DNA from: an uncultured Acinetobacter sp.
Lineage (GTDB): Bacteria > Pseudomonadota > Gammaproteobacteria > Pseudomonadales > Moraxellaceae
DNA length: 64,000 bases
Direction of reading: 5' to 3'
Assembly: GCA_913777945.1 (NCBI GenBank)
Contig: CAJYTY010000008.1
Location: 496,001 to 560,000 of the forward strand
Below are positions 9,154 through 18,947 of this stretch, in pieces. The notes below the pieces were generated by a model. That model did no database searches. It was not told the DNA's origin and worked only from the letters and a program-made list of their open reading frames with translations. A program made the position numbers and the translations under genes. Numbering within the stretch: position 1 is the stretch's first letter; each line of letters begins with the position of its first letter.

Positions 9154-9630
9154 ATGAGCGTAATGCAGTATTCCCTTCGTTTAACCCTAGCGGATGAACT
9201 CGACACACAAAAACTGGCAACAACACTCTCTAGTGTGATCCAAGAAGGTGTGGTGTATTTAATTGGCGATTTAGGCGCAGGCAAAACCACGTTTACTCGT
9301 CATTTTCTGCAAGCACTGGGTCATCAGGGGGCAGTAAAAAGTCCAACCTATACCTTGGTCGAGCCATATCGTATCCAGCAAAAAGAGATATTTCATTTCG
9401 ACTTGTATCGCCTTAACGATCCCTATGAGCTTGAGTTAATGGGAATTCGGGATTATCTGGATGTTCCGCATGCTTTGTTTTTGTTTGAATGGCCATCGAA
9501 GGGAGAAAACGAGATTCCAGAGCCGGATATCATCATTCAAATTGAAAAATCTGAAGATGATCTTGAACGATATGTGACGATTGAATTGAATGATGCTCAG
9601 CAATACGCACAATTAAAGGACCTCATTTAA
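9154..9630 (+). CDS. tsaE: tRNA threonylcarbamoyladenosine biosynthesis ATPase TsaE
   Basis: A 158-residue P-loop ATPase that, with TsaB and TsaD, makes the t6A modification at A37 of ANN-decoding tRNAs. The Walker A motif GDLGAGKTT is at residues 38-46, followed by the family signatures [11 protein letters not shown] and FHFDLYRL, and FLFEWPSKG near residue 110. The stop is one base from the mutL start, so translation is probably coupled. It heads a tsaE-mutL-miaA-hfq run; this order is common in gammaproteobacteria. Confidence 0.95.
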   Translation: MSVMQYSLRLTLADELDTQKLATTLSSVIQEGVVYLIGDLGAGKTTFTRHFLQALGHQGAVKSPTYTLVEPYRIQQKEIFHFDLYRLNDPYELELMGIRDYLDVPHALFLFEWPSKGENEIPEPDIIIQIEKSEDDLERYVTIELNDAQQYAQLKDLI

Positions 9631-9631
9631 C

Positions 9632-11596
9632 ATGCTGCAAGAATCCCGCGATCTGCGACGTATTCATACTCTCGATCCTGCGCTGGCCAACCAGATTGCG
9701 GCTGGTGAGGTGATTGAGCGGCCTGCATCGGTTGTGAAGGAATTACTTGAAAATGCAATTGATGCAGGCGCAACCGAACTGATCATTCGCGTCGAGCAAG
9801 GTGGCGCTACGCTCATTGAAATCATCGACAACGGTCAGGGGATTCATAGTGACGATTTACCGCTGGCGGTAATGCGTCATGCCACAAGTAAGATCAAGAC
9901 TTCCGACGATTTGCATGCCATCGTAAGTTTGGGATTTCGAGGCGAAGCCTTGGCATCGATTGCCGCCGTATCTCGCTTAACGCTAATGAGTAGTCAATCT
10001 GACGATGGCGTCGGGTATCAGGTTGAAGTCAATGGTACAGCCTTTGATCATCAAGCGATTCAACCTGTTGCGCTCAGAAAGGGCACACACATTCGTGTAC
10101 AGGACTTATTTTTTAATGTTCCTGCGCGGCGTAAATTTTTAAAAAAACCCAGCACCGAATTTGGACATATCGAAGAAATTGTTAGACGTCTGGCACTGAC
10201 ACATTTTGATATTCGATTTATGTTAGAACACAACAATCAGGTTCGTTTGAATTTACCTGTAGCAGACAGCGGACAACTGCGTTTTCAGCGTGTTCAGCAA
10301 CTGCTTGGGCATCAGTTTACTCAAAATGCCTATTGGCTCGATACGCAAAGTATTTCCATGCGATTGTCGGGCTGGTTGGGTCATCCCTCCGACGCGCGCC
10401 CACAGGCCGATTTGCAATATGTCTATGTGAATGGCCGTATAGTCAAAGATAAAACCATTTCACATGCACTGCGCATGGCTTACGATGGAATTTTGCATGG
10501 TCATCAGTATTCGGCTTATTTACTGTTTTTAGAGGTCGATCCAGAACAAATTGATGTCAATGTACATCCTACCAAGCATGAGATTCGCTTTTTAAACCAG
10601 CGTGAAGTGCATGAGTTTGTACGGCATTATGCCAAAGAAACACTCTCACAATTTCAGACCGCAGCGGCCGAGTTGTCTCAGGCCATGAAACCTGAACAAT
10701 TGTCCGTTGAGCGCATGCCGCAGCCGAGCTATCAAGAACAATTTAGTTTGCACCGCGCTGAAACAGCATCAACTCAAGCACTGCATGAGGCCGATCACAC
10801 ACATGCGGCAACTAAAGCCGTATCAACAGAGCTGTTAACCGAATTTAATGCCAGTCGGCCCAATTCTGTTGATTATTCGCGACGCCCACAACCTGTGAGT
10901 GATCCAGAGCGGCTCAACAATGCCCTTAAAAGTTATCTAGCTCCATTGCGTGAGCAAACAGAAGCGGTAGAAAATACGACAGAACGTCAAGCAGAGTCCG
11001 AAGTAGATGAGTTTCCGCTGGGAATTGCCATAGCACAATTGCACGGTATTTATATTCTGGCGCAAAATACCGAAGGCCTGATTATTGTTGATATGCATGC
11101 TGCACATGAGCGTATTTTATTACAACAGATGAAATCTGCCTGGGATAAGCCCGAGTTTTGGATTTCACAGCAATTGCTCATTCCTAAAGTGGTTTCAATT
11201 ACACGTATGCAAGCGGCACGAATTGAAGATCTGAAAGATCAGCTGGCGCGATTGGGTCTGGATATTGATCAATATGGTGATGATCAAGCAATTGTGCGTG
11301 GAGTTCCGGCCATTTTGCATAAAGCTAATTTTGAGAAACTGATTCCTGAGCTTTTGCATGATCTGGATCCAAATGATCAGGCACAGGCGCTTATGCATAA
11401 GCGTGATGCCATTTTGGCTGGCATGGCATGTCACGGTGCAGTTCGTGCACATCGCATGCTGAGTCTGTCTGAAATGAATGCTTTGTTACGTCAAATGGAG
11501 CAGACAGAATTCGCCAGTCAGTGTAATCATGGCCGTCCAACATGGCGCGCATTTCCACTTCATCAACTTGACAAGCTTTTTGCTCGAGGAGAATAG
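9632..11596 (+). CDS. mutL: DNA mismatch repair protein MutL
   Basis: A 654-residue MutL that couples MutS mismatch recognition to strand removal. The N-terminal GHKL ATPase motifs are ELLENAIDAGA, DNGQGI and GFRGEALASI. A linker of about residues 345-465 is variable. The C-terminal dimerisation domain holds D487-M-H-A-A-H-E493 and a C-terminal CNHGRP, the metal-site elements of endonuclease-type MutL. The usual final Glu of the DQHA(X)2E(X)4E motif is Gln498 here. The gene is packed between tsaE (1-base gap) and miaA (6-base gap). Confidence 0.97.
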   Translation: MLQESRDLRRIHTLDPALANQIAAGEVIERPASVVKELLENAIDAGATELIIRVEQGGATLIEIIDNGQGIHSDDLPLAVMRHATSKIKTSDDLHAIVSLGFRGEALASIAAVSRLTLMSSQSDDGVGYQVEVNGTAFDHQAIQPVALRKGTHIRVQDLFFNVPARRKFLKKPSTEFGHIEEIVRRLALTHFDIRFMLEHNNQVRLNLPVADSGQLRFQRVQQLLGHQFTQNAYWLDTQSISMRLSGWLGHPSDARPQADLQYVYVNGRIVKDKTISHALRMAYDGILHGHQYSAYLLFLEVDPEQIDVNVHPTKHEIRFLNQREVHEFVRHYAKETLSQFQTAAAELSQAMKPEQLSVERMPQPSYQEQFSLHRAETASTQALHEADHTHAATKAVSTELLTEFNASRPNSVDYSRRPQPVSDPERLNNALKSYLAPLREQTEAVENTTERQAESEVDEFPLGIAIAQLHGIYILAQNTEGLIIVDMHAAHERILLQQMKSAWDKPEFWISQQLLIPKVVSITRMQAARIEDLKDQLARLGLDIDQYGDDQAIVRGVPAILHKANFEKLIPELLHDLDPNDQAQALMHKRDAILAGMACHGAVRAHRMLSLSEMNALLRQMEQTEFASQCNHGRPTWRAFPLHQLDKLFARGE

Positions 11597-11602
11597 TTTT
11601 TC

Positions 11603-12547
11603 ATGTCAACTTCTTTGCCCGTAATCAATTTGATGGGGCCGACCGCAAGCGGTAAAACAGCCTTGGCATGTGAACTGTATGAACAGGGTCAATTTGAACT
11701 GATTTCTGTAGATTCTGCATTGATTTATCAAGACATGGATATCGGTACAGCAAAGCCCACCAAAGAAGAGCAGGCACAATATCCGCATCATTTAATTGAT
11801 ATTATTACGCCACTAGAAGTGTATTCTGCTGCGCAATTTGTCGATGATGCCACGCGCTTGATCGACCAGTGCCACCAGCAAGGCAAAACGCCTATTTTAG
11901 TTGGTGGAACCATGCTGTACTTCAAGGCCTTACTTGAAGGACTGTCAAGCAATCTTCCAAGTGCAAATGCCGATATTCGGGCGGAAATTGAACAGCAGGC
12001 TGCGCTTGAAGGGTGGGAAGCTGTGCATGAACAATTGCGCAAAGTGGATCCGACCGCAGGTGAAAAGTTTAATGTATCTGATCGCCAGCGTATTATTCGC
12101 GCGCTAGAAGTCTATCGATTGACTGGTATACCGATTACGCAATTACAAATGGAGCAACCGAAAAATTTACCATATCGTTACACATTTCATAACTATGCTT
12201 TGCTGCCAGATCGGGTAGAATTACATCAGCGAATTGAGCAAAGATTGCTCAAAATGTGGGATATCGGTTTTTTAAATGAGGTGGAAGCTTTAATTAAAAA
12301 ATACGATTTGAATGAAAATTTACCTTCAATGCGGTCTGTCGGGTATCGTCAAGCACTCGATTTTCTGTTAAAAAGTGATAAAAGTCACATAAATAGGAGG
12401 GAAATGGAAGATAAGGCATTATTCGCGACACGACAACTTGCGAAACGTCAATACACTTGGTTACGTTCGTTGCAAGAAAAGCACTATTTTAAAACTTATT
12501 TAACTATAAAGCAGGCTCAACAAGACTTGCGAAACTCTTATGGATAA
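11603..12547 (+). CDS. miaA: tRNA dimethylallyltransferase MiaA
   Basis: A 314-residue enzyme that transfers a dimethylallyl group to N6 of A37 in tRNAs reading UNN codons. The P-loop GPTASGKTA is at residues 12-20, followed by the [17 protein letters not shown] substrate motif. [16 protein letters not shown] and [15 protein letters not shown] further on are also diagnostic. The gene lies six bases after mutL and 91 bases before hfq, the classic miaA-hfq arrangement. Confidence 0.97.
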   Translation: MSTSLPVINLMGPTASGKTALACELYEQGQFELISVDSALIYQDMDIGTAKPTKEEQAQYPHHLIDIITPLEVYSAAQFVDDATRLIDQCHQQGKTPILVGGTMLYFKALLEGLSSNLPSANADIRAEIEQQAALEGWEAVHEQLRKVDPTAGEKFNVSDRQRIIRALEVYRLTGIPITQLQMEQPKNLPYRYTFHNYALLPDRVELHQRIEQRLLKMWDIGFLNEVEALIKKYDLNENLPSMRSVGYRQALDFLLKSDKSHINRREMEDKALFATRQLAKRQYTWLRSLQEKHYFKTYLTIKQAQQDLRNSYG

Positions 12548-12638
12548 AGCAAAATTTACATACTATCTTTTTTATAAATTTTAATTGAAAAATAAAGATG
12601 GTTTTTTGCGCTGATTTTAATTTTTTTGGAGTTATAAA

Positions 12639-13157
12639 ATGTCTAAAGGTCAAACATTACAAGATCCGTTCTTAAATTCTCTCCGTAAAGAACGTATTCC
12701 TGTGTCAATCTTTCTTGTGAATGGTATTAAATTACAAGGTCACATTGAATCTTTCGACCAATACGTAGTGTTGCTAAAAAATACGGTAAGCCAAATGGTT
12801 TACAAGCATGCAATTTCAACTGTAGTTCCTGCACGTAACCCACGTCCAGCAGGCGCGCCAGCTGGTGCACCACAAGGTGGTTTTGGTGGTCAGGGTGGTG
12901 GCTTCGGCGGTCAAGGTAGCGGCTTCGGCGGTCAAGGCGGTGGCTTCGGTGGTCAAGGTGGCTTCGGTGGTCAAGGCGGCTTCGGTGGTCAAGGCGGCGG
13001 CTTCGGCGGTCAAGGCGGCTTCGGTGGTCAAGGTGGCTTTGGTGGTCAAGGCGGCTTCGGTGGTCAAGGCGGCGGCTTCGGCGGTCAAGGCGCTTCTGGC
13101 TTTGACAACGACACAAAATTCGAAGATGGACAGGACGACGATTCTAACAATCGTTAA
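12639..13157 (+). CDS. hfq: RNA chaperone Hfq with an extended Gly-rich C-terminal repeat tail
   Basis: A 172-residue Hfq, about 70 residues longer than E. coli Hfq. Residues 1-66 are the Sm-like core: [36 protein letters not shown] and the Sm2 motif [10 protein letters not shown]. Residues 80-150 are eleven units of GGFGGQ or GGGFGGQ (one GSGFGGQ), and the end is acidic ([10 protein letters not shown]). The ATG has TTTGGAG eight bases upstream. Long glycine-rich Hfq tails are known in Acinetobacter and related Moraxellaceae. The core binds sRNAs and mRNAs; the role of the tail is uncertain. Confidence 0.97.
   Translation: MSKGQTLQDPFLNSLRKERIPVSIFLVNGIKLQGHIESFDQYVVLLKNTVSQMVYKHAISTVVPARNPRPAGAPAGAPQGGFGGQGGGFGGQGSGFGGQGGGFGGQGGFGGQGGFGGQGGGFGGQGGFGGQGGFGGQGGFGGQGGGFGGQGASGFDNDTKFEDGQDDDSNNR
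12876..13088 (+). repeat. In-frame tandem repeat coding the Hfq GGFGGQ tail
   Basis: About 213 bases of near-identical 18- and 21-base units (core GGCTTCGGTGGTCAAGG) lying wholly inside hfq. Units differ by synonymous third-position changes and by one extra Gly codon. Such an array can gain or lose units by slippage while staying in frame. Confidence 0.95.
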
Positions 13158-13170
13158 TCTGTTTCAGTAA

Positions 13171-13203
13171 AAAACCTCAGTCGATATGACTGAGGTTTTT
13201 TTT
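13171..13203 (+). terminator. Rho-independent terminator of hfq
   Basis: Twelve-base perfect stem AAAACCTCAGTC / GACTGAGGTTTT with a five-base loop, followed by T residues, 13 bases after the hfq stop. Confidence 0.9.
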
Positions 13204-13211
13204 ATCTAAAA

Positions 13212-13244
13212 TATAAAAAAAGAACCAGCATTTGGCTGGTTCTT
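13212..13244 (-). terminator. Rho-independent terminator of surA
   Basis: Ten-base stem AAGAACCAGC / GCTGGTTCTT. Read on the minus strand it is followed by a run of T, immediately after the surA stop. Confidence 0.88.
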
Positions 13245-13255
13245 TTAAAAAATGA

Positions 13256-14596
13256 TTACTGTGCTGCTATGGCTTTTGCTCGCTGCAATTTTGTATCAAG
13301 TTCCGGATCCTTGATTTGTACATACGCATGGGCACGTACTTCACGCAACCAGCTATCCAGTTCACTATCAAACTGTCGCTCACCCAAGATCTGGCGTGCC
13401 ATACGCTCTTGATATTCTTGAGTCATGTCTTTTTCACGAACGCCAGTGACTTCAAGAATATGCCATCCATATTGAGTCTGGAATGGCTGACTAATTTGTC
13501 CGACTGGTGTATTTTTCATTTTCTCTTCGAACTGTGGCACCATACTGCCCGGCGTTACCCAGCCCAAACTTCCGCCATCACGTGCTGAGCCTGTATCAGA
13601 AGAGTAGGTTGCAGCGAGTGTGGTAAAGTCTTCACCCGACTTTAAACGATTATAAATGCTATCAATAGTTTGTTTGGCCATATCCGGACTGATGACTTCA
13701 GATGGCTGAATTAAAATATGGCGCGTCTGGTATTGGGTCACCATGGCTTTTTGATCGCTACTTTTTCGTTCGATCAATTTCAAAACATGAATGCCATCAC
13801 GAACATTAATCAGCTCGGTAGTTTGACCTTGCTGAAGTGGACTAACACGCGCAGCTAATTCGGAAGGCAGGTCGGCAAGATCACGGTATCCCATGTCTGC
13901 ACCTTCGACCTTAACGTCTTTGGTTGAGAATTTTTTACCAATCGCCGCAATGTCATTACTTTCATTCAAGGCTTGTTTTACATCTTGCGCAACTTTGGCA
14001 AGCTGCTGCGGATCTACTCCTTGTTGGGCAGAGATACGCGCATGAATAACATGAACCTGACTACCAAGCATTGCCTGACCTTGAGGCGACTTCAAAAAGT
14101 TTTCAACGTCTTGATCACTAATTTTGATACGTGACATGACTTGCTGCTGACGTAAGCGATTGATTGCCAAATCTTGACTGATACGAGCACGCAGTGCAGC
14201 ATAAGTTCCCGGTGCTATGCCATCGAGTTTCTGTTGAAAAGCAGGGAGTGATTTAATACCTGACTGACCAGCTACTTTGAGTACAGCATCATTGAGTGTG
14301 TTTTCATCAATCTTGATGTTATAACGTTTCACCATTTCAAGTTGGGCTTCACGTAAAATCAACTGGTCAAGCACCTGACGTTGCAAGAAGTTTTGTGGTG
14401 GAAGCCCTTTTTTTTGTGCTTCAAGCTGGTGTGTTGCTTCAGTGACACCTTGATCTAAATCGCTTTTAAGAATGACGCTATTGTCCACAATTGCAACGAC
14501 TTCGTCTGTTGGCGCTGCAAAACTTTGCATTGATGAAGAAACAACCAGAGCCAGCGCGGTTGTTTTAAATAACTGTTTCAAATACTTTGTCTTCAT
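13256..14596 (-). CDS. surA: Periplasmic peptidyl-prolyl isomerase/chaperone SurA
   Basis: A 446-residue periplasmic chaperone for outer-membrane proteins. I take the ATG at 14596, not the TTG five codons upstream, because it overlaps the lptD stop as TAATG and directly begins a signal peptide (MKTKYLKQLFKTTALALVV, cleavage near SFA-AP). After the SurA N-domain come two parvulin domains, the first around SQVHVIHARIS and the second around TRHILIQPSEV with DGGSLGWVTPGSMVPQFE. Translation is likely coupled to lptD, a beta-barrel protein SurA helps to fold in E. coli. Confidence 0.94.
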   Translation of the reverse strand: MKTKYLKQLFKTTALALVVSSSMQSFAAPTDEVVAIVDNSVILKSDLDQGVTEATHQLEAQKKGLPPQNFLQRQVLDQLILREAQLEMVKRYNIKIDENTLNDAVLKVAGQSGIKSLPAFQQKLDGIAPGTYAALRARISQDLAINRLRQQQVMSRIKISDQDVENFLKSPQGQAMLGSQVHVIHARISAQQGVDPQQLAKVAQDVKQALNESNDIAAIGKKFSTKDVKVEGADMGYRDLADLPSELAARVSPLQQGQTTELINVRDGIHVLKLIERKSSDQKAMVTQYQTRHILIQPSEVISPDMAKQTIDSIYNRLKSGEDFTTLAATYSSDTGSARDGGSLGWVTPGSMVPQFEEKMKNTPVGQISQPFQTQYGWHILEVTGVREKDMTQEYQERMARQILGERQFDSELDSWLREVRAHAYVQIKDPELDTKLQRAKAIAAQ

Positions 14597-17049
14597 TAAC
14601 GTTGTGTCCAAGATTGATTAATTTCTTTAAAGCCTAAAACGCGATTTTCCAATAAAGAAGCTAACTTGTTGTTTAAGCCGCCTAATCCTTTAAATGTGAT
14701 TTCTGCCATCACCGCGCGCTTAACGTTGACGTTCGGATCTTTCGGATCGTCTAGATCGTTGTAGTAAGAACGGCCGTAAACAGAAACCGCATAACAACAT
14801 GATTCATAATTTACGCCAAGCAGGTATTCACGTGCGACGTTGTTTCTGAAGTCATATTGAACATGGCCCATAATACGCCAGTTGTTCTTGATTGGTTGTA
14901 CAAATGATGCAACAGCCGCATCGTACGCCACTTGACGATCTACAATTTCCTTGCGGTTAAAATAACCAACGTTATAAAGATTTCCGTTGTCACCTGTGAA
15001 ATAGGCTTGGAAATCGTGCTGAGAATTATTGCCATTAGACATCCATGCCGAGTTGGCACTTACTGTAAACTTGTTTGTTAGCTGGCTCGAGATACTGACA
15101 ATCGGCCCTGATGTTTTAGACGTATCTTCAGTGTCAGTGCTGTTTGTTAGCGTCACACGGCGATCAGAGAAATAAAAACTTTGGCCAACACCTGCACGAA
15201 TTCGTTCAAGGCCTTCGGTATCAAACAAGCTATAGCTAACGCCCAGAGAAAGGAAGTTGTTGTCTTCTAAACGGTCATGACCATAAAAACGATACGGGCT
15301 AAACAGCTGATCGTAGCTGATTGAAGCAGATGTGGTATCAAAGTTGGCATAGCCATTTTGATTTTCATACGGCGCGTATGCATAAAATGCACGTGGTGTA
15401 ATGGTTTGAAGGTACTTACCATCACGCTGGAAAATCAAACCTGAATCGAGGGTAAACTGCGGTACAACTACCGACTTAGTTTCCGAGCTGGCATCTAGGT
15501 TTTGTGAGGCAATACTGTCTTTATCATAGAAAGTATTGATGCTTCGAACAGAAGCTTCTGGAATCACAAAGGCCCAAGGGGTGCGGTAGTTATAACGCAC
15601 TGCAAACTGGTTATACAAACGCGTACCACTGCTTTCTTGTGCAGAGTTGTCATTAATCGATTTTTTGAAATACGCGGTGTCGTTGTTATATTCATATTGC
15701 AAACCAAGCGGATTGCCCGTCACATAGTTGAGCAAGAACTGCGGCAAGCGTGCATAAGGCTTGTCTGCATCCAAAATGGTTTTATCTAAAGTTTGATAGT
15801 CTTCAACTTTTAACTGCGCAGTCAGGCCAGGAATTTGATTTTTATACTTTAGAGTGACCGCACGGCGTAGATTCAAATCGGTTTTAGAATCTGGATTGGT
15901 ATCTAAGTCAGTGATGTAATCTTTATCAGAGGCGTAGTGATATTCTGCATCTGCCGTTAAATAATCGTTAATTTGCCATTTGTGCAAAAGGTTAAAATCT
16001 TTACGATCTTGATTATTGTATCGATCATCACTTGGTAAGTAGCCACCCCAGATTTTACCTTGACCATAATTCTCGGTGAGGTATCTAAATTCGCCTTGCA
16101 TCATCATGCCACGATCTGAAATATATCGCGGAGTAACCGTTGCATCGTAATTTGGCGCAAGATTCAAATAAACCGGTACGGTGAGTTCAAGCCCACCATC
16201 GTTTGAGAAACCCAGGTTTGGGTTAAGAATACCGGTGGTTCGGCGGTCATCAATCGGGAAATTAAAATACGGTACTGCCAAAACAGGGACATCTTTTACA
16301 TATAACTTGGTGCCTTTGGTTACACCACGCCCGGTTTCCTGATTTAGTTCAATTTCTTTGGCTTGAATTTTCCAAGTTGGCTTTTGCTCGGGTGGGCAAG
16401 TGGTATAGGTGGCATTGTGCAGTACCAGTACATCAGGTGAGGTACGCTGAATCAGGTCTGCACGGCCATGCGCATGTTGCTGCTCAGAAATGTAATAGCT
16501 ATTTTTTAAATCACCTTGCTGGGTTTTCAGGTTGTAATTAACCTGATCGCTTTTGGCCAGCAATCCAGCTTGTGCAAGTTGCACATTCCCTTGCGCGTTG
16601 GCATAGGTTTGGCTTTTATCGATCGTGACTTTATCGGCACGCACAGATCGGCCTTGCTGATCAATCAGGACATTGCCTTCAAGTTCTGAATCGCCATTCG
16701 GATTGTAATGTGCATAGTCTGCTGTGACTGTAGATGTGGCCTCTTTAGGGTCAACAGCTTGTGTGGTCGGACTGATCGGGGTAATCCATGTACCGCTACA
16801 AAAAGCGGAACTCAATGATTTGGTATCACGCACCTGAGCTTCTGGAGATGATTTCTCGACATAATACTGCTCAAAAAACTCTTGTCCCGGATAGGCTTTT
16901 TGAATGCTGTCCTTGAGTCTTTTATTGTCCACAGTCGAAGCTGTATCGTTGGCTTCAGCATAGCTTGATTGTATGGTGCTACCACACAAAAGTGTAAAAA
17001 TAGCAGCTGCTAACGGATTAAATTTAAACTGATACTTCATTTGTGTCAT
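14596..17049 (-). CDS. lptD: LPS-assembly outer-membrane protein LptD
   Basis: An 817-residue outer-membrane beta-barrel that, with LptE, inserts lipooligosaccharide into the outer leaflet. A signal peptide runs to about residue 31 (IQSSYA-EA). An OstA-like domain covers roughly residues 105-215, then the barrel. Cysteines that form the known interdomain disulfides appear as C84, C218 and the C-terminal pair C751-C752 in ESCCYAVS. surA follows with a one-base overlap; amgK-murU is transcribed divergently. Confidence 0.95.
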   Translation of the reverse strand: MTQMKYQFKFNPLAAAIFTLLCGSTIQSSYAEANDTASTVDNKRLKDSIQKAYPGQEFFEQYYVEKSSPEAQVRDTKSLSSAFCSGTWITPISPTTQAVDPKEATSTVTADYAHYNPNGDSELEGNVLIDQQGRSVRADKVTIDKSQTYANAQGNVQLAQAGLLAKSDQVNYNLKTQQGDLKNSYYISEQQHAHGRADLIQRTSPDVLVLHNATYTTCPPEQKPTWKIQAKEIELNQETGRGVTKGTKLYVKDVPVLAVPYFNFPIDDRRTTGILNPNLGFSNDGGLELTVPVYLNLAPNYDATVTPRYISDRGMMMQGEFRYLTENYGQGKIWGGYLPSDDRYNNQDRKDFNLLHKWQINDYLTADAEYHYASDKDYITDLDTNPDSKTDLNLRRAVTLKYKNQIPGLTAQLKVEDYQTLDKTILDADKPYARLPQFLLNYVTGNPLGLQYEYNNDTAYFKKSINDNSAQESSGTRLYNQFAVRYNYRTPWAFVIPEASVRSINTFYDKDSIASQNLDASSETKSVVVPQFTLDSGLIFQRDGKYLQTITPRAFYAYAPYENQNGYANFDTTSASISYDQLFSPYRFYGHDRLEDNNFLSLGVSYSLFDTEGLERIRAGVGQSFYFSDRRVTLTNSTDTEDTSKTSGPIVSISSQLTNKFTVSANSAWMSNGNNSQHDFQAYFTGDNGNLYNVGYFNRKEIVDRQVAYDAAVASFVQPIKNNWRIMGHVQYDFRNNVAREYLLGVNYESCCYAVSVYGRSYYNDLDDPKDPNVNVKRAVMAEITFKGLGGLNNKLASLLENRVLGFKEINQSWTQR

Positions 17050-17160
17050 TAACCAAGTATGCTAAAACGCAATTAATTATTGTCGCATCATAGAGAAAAA
17101 GTTTATAAGTGGCTACACTTAGAACTTCAAAATCTCAGCCCGTTTTAGATTTTATTGCAA

Positions 17161-18177
17161 ATGAATACACAACGTGAACAATTGATACATATCTGGCTTA
17201 CTTCGATTCTAAATTCAAGCGATTTTAGAATTCAATTTCTTGCCGGAGACGCAAGTTTTCGCCGTTATGCGCGAGTCGAATACAAAAATAATACCTATAT
17301 GTTAATGGATGCGCCACCAGAAAAAGAAGATTGTGTGCCATTTGTTCAAATTGACGAGTTTTTTGATCGGCATGGTGTTCGTGTTCCGCATATTGTGGCC
17401 AAAGATCTAGCTCAAGGTTTTTTATTGCTTGAAGATTTTGGCGATGTGTTGCTTTCGACTTTACTTAATGAGCAGACAGTTGATGCCTACTATTTACAGT
17501 CGTTTAAGCAGCTCATTCACTTGCAATCGATACCGCCACAAGATCAATTTCCAGTATATAGCTACGAAAAATTGATGGCAGAAATGCATTTACTCACCGA
17601 GTGGATGCTGCCTGCGCTGGAGATTCAGCCTGATTCAGATGAGCAACAATTGATTCAGCAGACCTTTGATTTGCTCGCCAAAAATGCACTGGCTCAGCCA
17701 CAAGTCATTGTGCATCGAGATTTTCACAGCCGTAACCTCATGAAACTGGGCAATGAAGAGACACTCGGTGTGATTGACTTTCAGGATGCAGTAATTGGTG
17801 CTGACACATATGATTTGATCTCAATTACACGTGATGCTTACGTACAGTGGGACCCAAGCCGTGTTTACCAATGGTTTGAAACTTTTTATACGTTGTTGCC
17901 AGCTCAAGTAAAAGTAGCGCGTAGTTTTGAAACCTTTAAGCGTGATGCTGACTGGATGGCCATTCAGCGACACATCAAAATTTTAGGGATTTTTGTGCGC
18001 TTATTTGTACGTGACGGTAAATCAGGATATTTGAAAGATCTTCCGCGAGTCATGTGGTATTTGCTGGAAGAAAGTCAGCCTTACCCAGAACTTGCCGAAT
18101 TTAGACGTTATATGATGGAACAAGTTTTACCTAAGTTTGAAGAAACTTACGGCACCTTTGAGAGTGTTGCAGCATGA
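17161..18177 (+). CDS. amgK: Anomeric MurNAc/GlcNAc sugar kinase AmgK
   Basis: A 338-residue aminoglycoside-phosphotransferase-fold kinase. The Brenner motif is VIVHRDFHSRNLM with catalytic D187, and the metal-binding motif is GVIDFQDAVIG. In Pseudomonas, AmgK phosphorylates recycled N-acetylmuramic acid at C1, so that MurU can return it to UDP-MurNAc. The start is taken at ATG 17161 rather than TTG 17155. Its stop overlaps murU by four bases (ATGA), and it diverges from lptD. Confidence 0.92.
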   Translation: MNTQREQLIHIWLTSILNSSDFRIQFLAGDASFRRYARVEYKNNTYMLMDAPPEKEDCVPFVQIDEFFDRHGVRVPHIVAKDLAQGFLLLEDFGDVLLSTLLNEQTVDAYYLQSFKQLIHLQSIPPQDQFPVYSYEKLMAEMHLLTEWMLPALEIQPDSDEQQLIQQTFDLLAKNALAQPQVIVHRDFHSRNLMKLGNEETLGVIDFQDAVIGADTYDLISITRDAYVQWDPSRVYQWFETFYTLLPAQVKVARSFETFKRDADWMAIQRHIKILGIFVRLFVRDGKSGYLKDLPRVMWYLLEESQPYPELAEFRRYMMEQVLPKFEETYGTFESVAA

Positions 18178-18878
18178 AGGCGATGATTTTGGCCGCCGGA
18201 CTCGGCAATCGCATGCGCCCATTGACCCTGCACACGCCTAAACCGTTACTTCAGGTTGGCGGCAAACCGTTAATCGTATGGCATATTGAAAAGCTCAAAA
18301 AAGTCGGTATTACTGATATTGTCATCAATACGGCATGGCTTGCAGATAAACTGGTCGAGGCGCTTGGAGATGGTGCTGCTCTGGGGGTAAATATCCTCTG
18401 GTCGCATGAAGGTGAAGGGCTTGAAACGGCAGGTGGAATTATTCGAGCATTACCGCTTTTGGGGCAAGATCCCTTTTTGCTGGTTAATGGCGATGTCTGG
18501 ACCACCATGGCGTTTAATGAACTTACTGAAATTGAACTGCATGATAATTTGGTGCATCTGGTTTTGGTCGATAATCCTGTGCAGCATCCAAGAGGTGACT
18601 TTATACTGGCCAAACAGCGCGCCTTTACCTTTGAGCAGGCAGTAGCGGGTGAGGCATTGACCTATAGTGGTTTGGCGGTAATATCGCCTCAACTGTTTGC
18701 GGGTTTAAGTGACGGCAAAAGACCTTTGGCACCTTTATTGCAAAAAGCCATGCTTGATGGACGCGCAAGCGCACAGAAAATGCAGGCAGATTGGGTTGAT
18801 GTAGGTACCCCAGAGCGATTAAGCCTGTTAGATCAACAAATTAAGCAAGGTTTCTACAGTCAACTGTGTATTCACTAA
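18174..18878 (+). CDS. murU: MurNAc alpha-1-phosphate uridylyltransferase MurU
   Basis: A 234-residue nucleotidyltransferase. The N-terminal signature ILAAGLGNRMRPLT...PKPLL is at residues 4-23, NGDVW is the metal-binding motif near residue 104, and DWVDVGTPERL lies near the end. It transfers UMP to MurNAc-1-phosphate, completing the amgK recycling route that bypasses de novo UDP-MurNAc synthesis and so can lower fosfomycin sensitivity in Pseudomonas. The four-base overlap with amgK supports a two-gene unit. Confidence 0.93.
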   Translation: MKAMILAAGLGNRMRPLTLHTPKPLLQVGGKPLIVWHIEKLKKVGITDIVINTAWLADKLVEALGDGAALGVNILWSHEGEGLETAGGIIRALPLLGQDPFLLVNGDVWTTMAFNELTEIELHDNLVHLVLVDNPVQHPRGDFILAKQRAFTFEQAVAGEALTYSGLAVISPQLFAGLSDGKRPLAPLLQKAMLDGRASAQKMQADWVDVGTPERLSLLDQQIKQGFYSQLCIH

Positions 18879-18947
18879 GCGGTAGAGACTAGGCGTAGAC
18901 CGAGAAATCGGTATACTTCCCCTAAATTTTTAAGATGTGAAGCGGAT

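Noticed and set aside
12876..13088. Regularly spaced repeats resembling a CRISPR array
   Set aside because: Units are contiguous, have no unique spacers and code for the Hfq tail; no cas genes are present.
12727..13170. Three repetitive open frames (two minus strand, one plus +1) across the Hfq tail
   Set aside because: They are shadows of the in-frame Gly-rich repeat. Repetition without stops opens every frame, and none has a ribosome site or family features.
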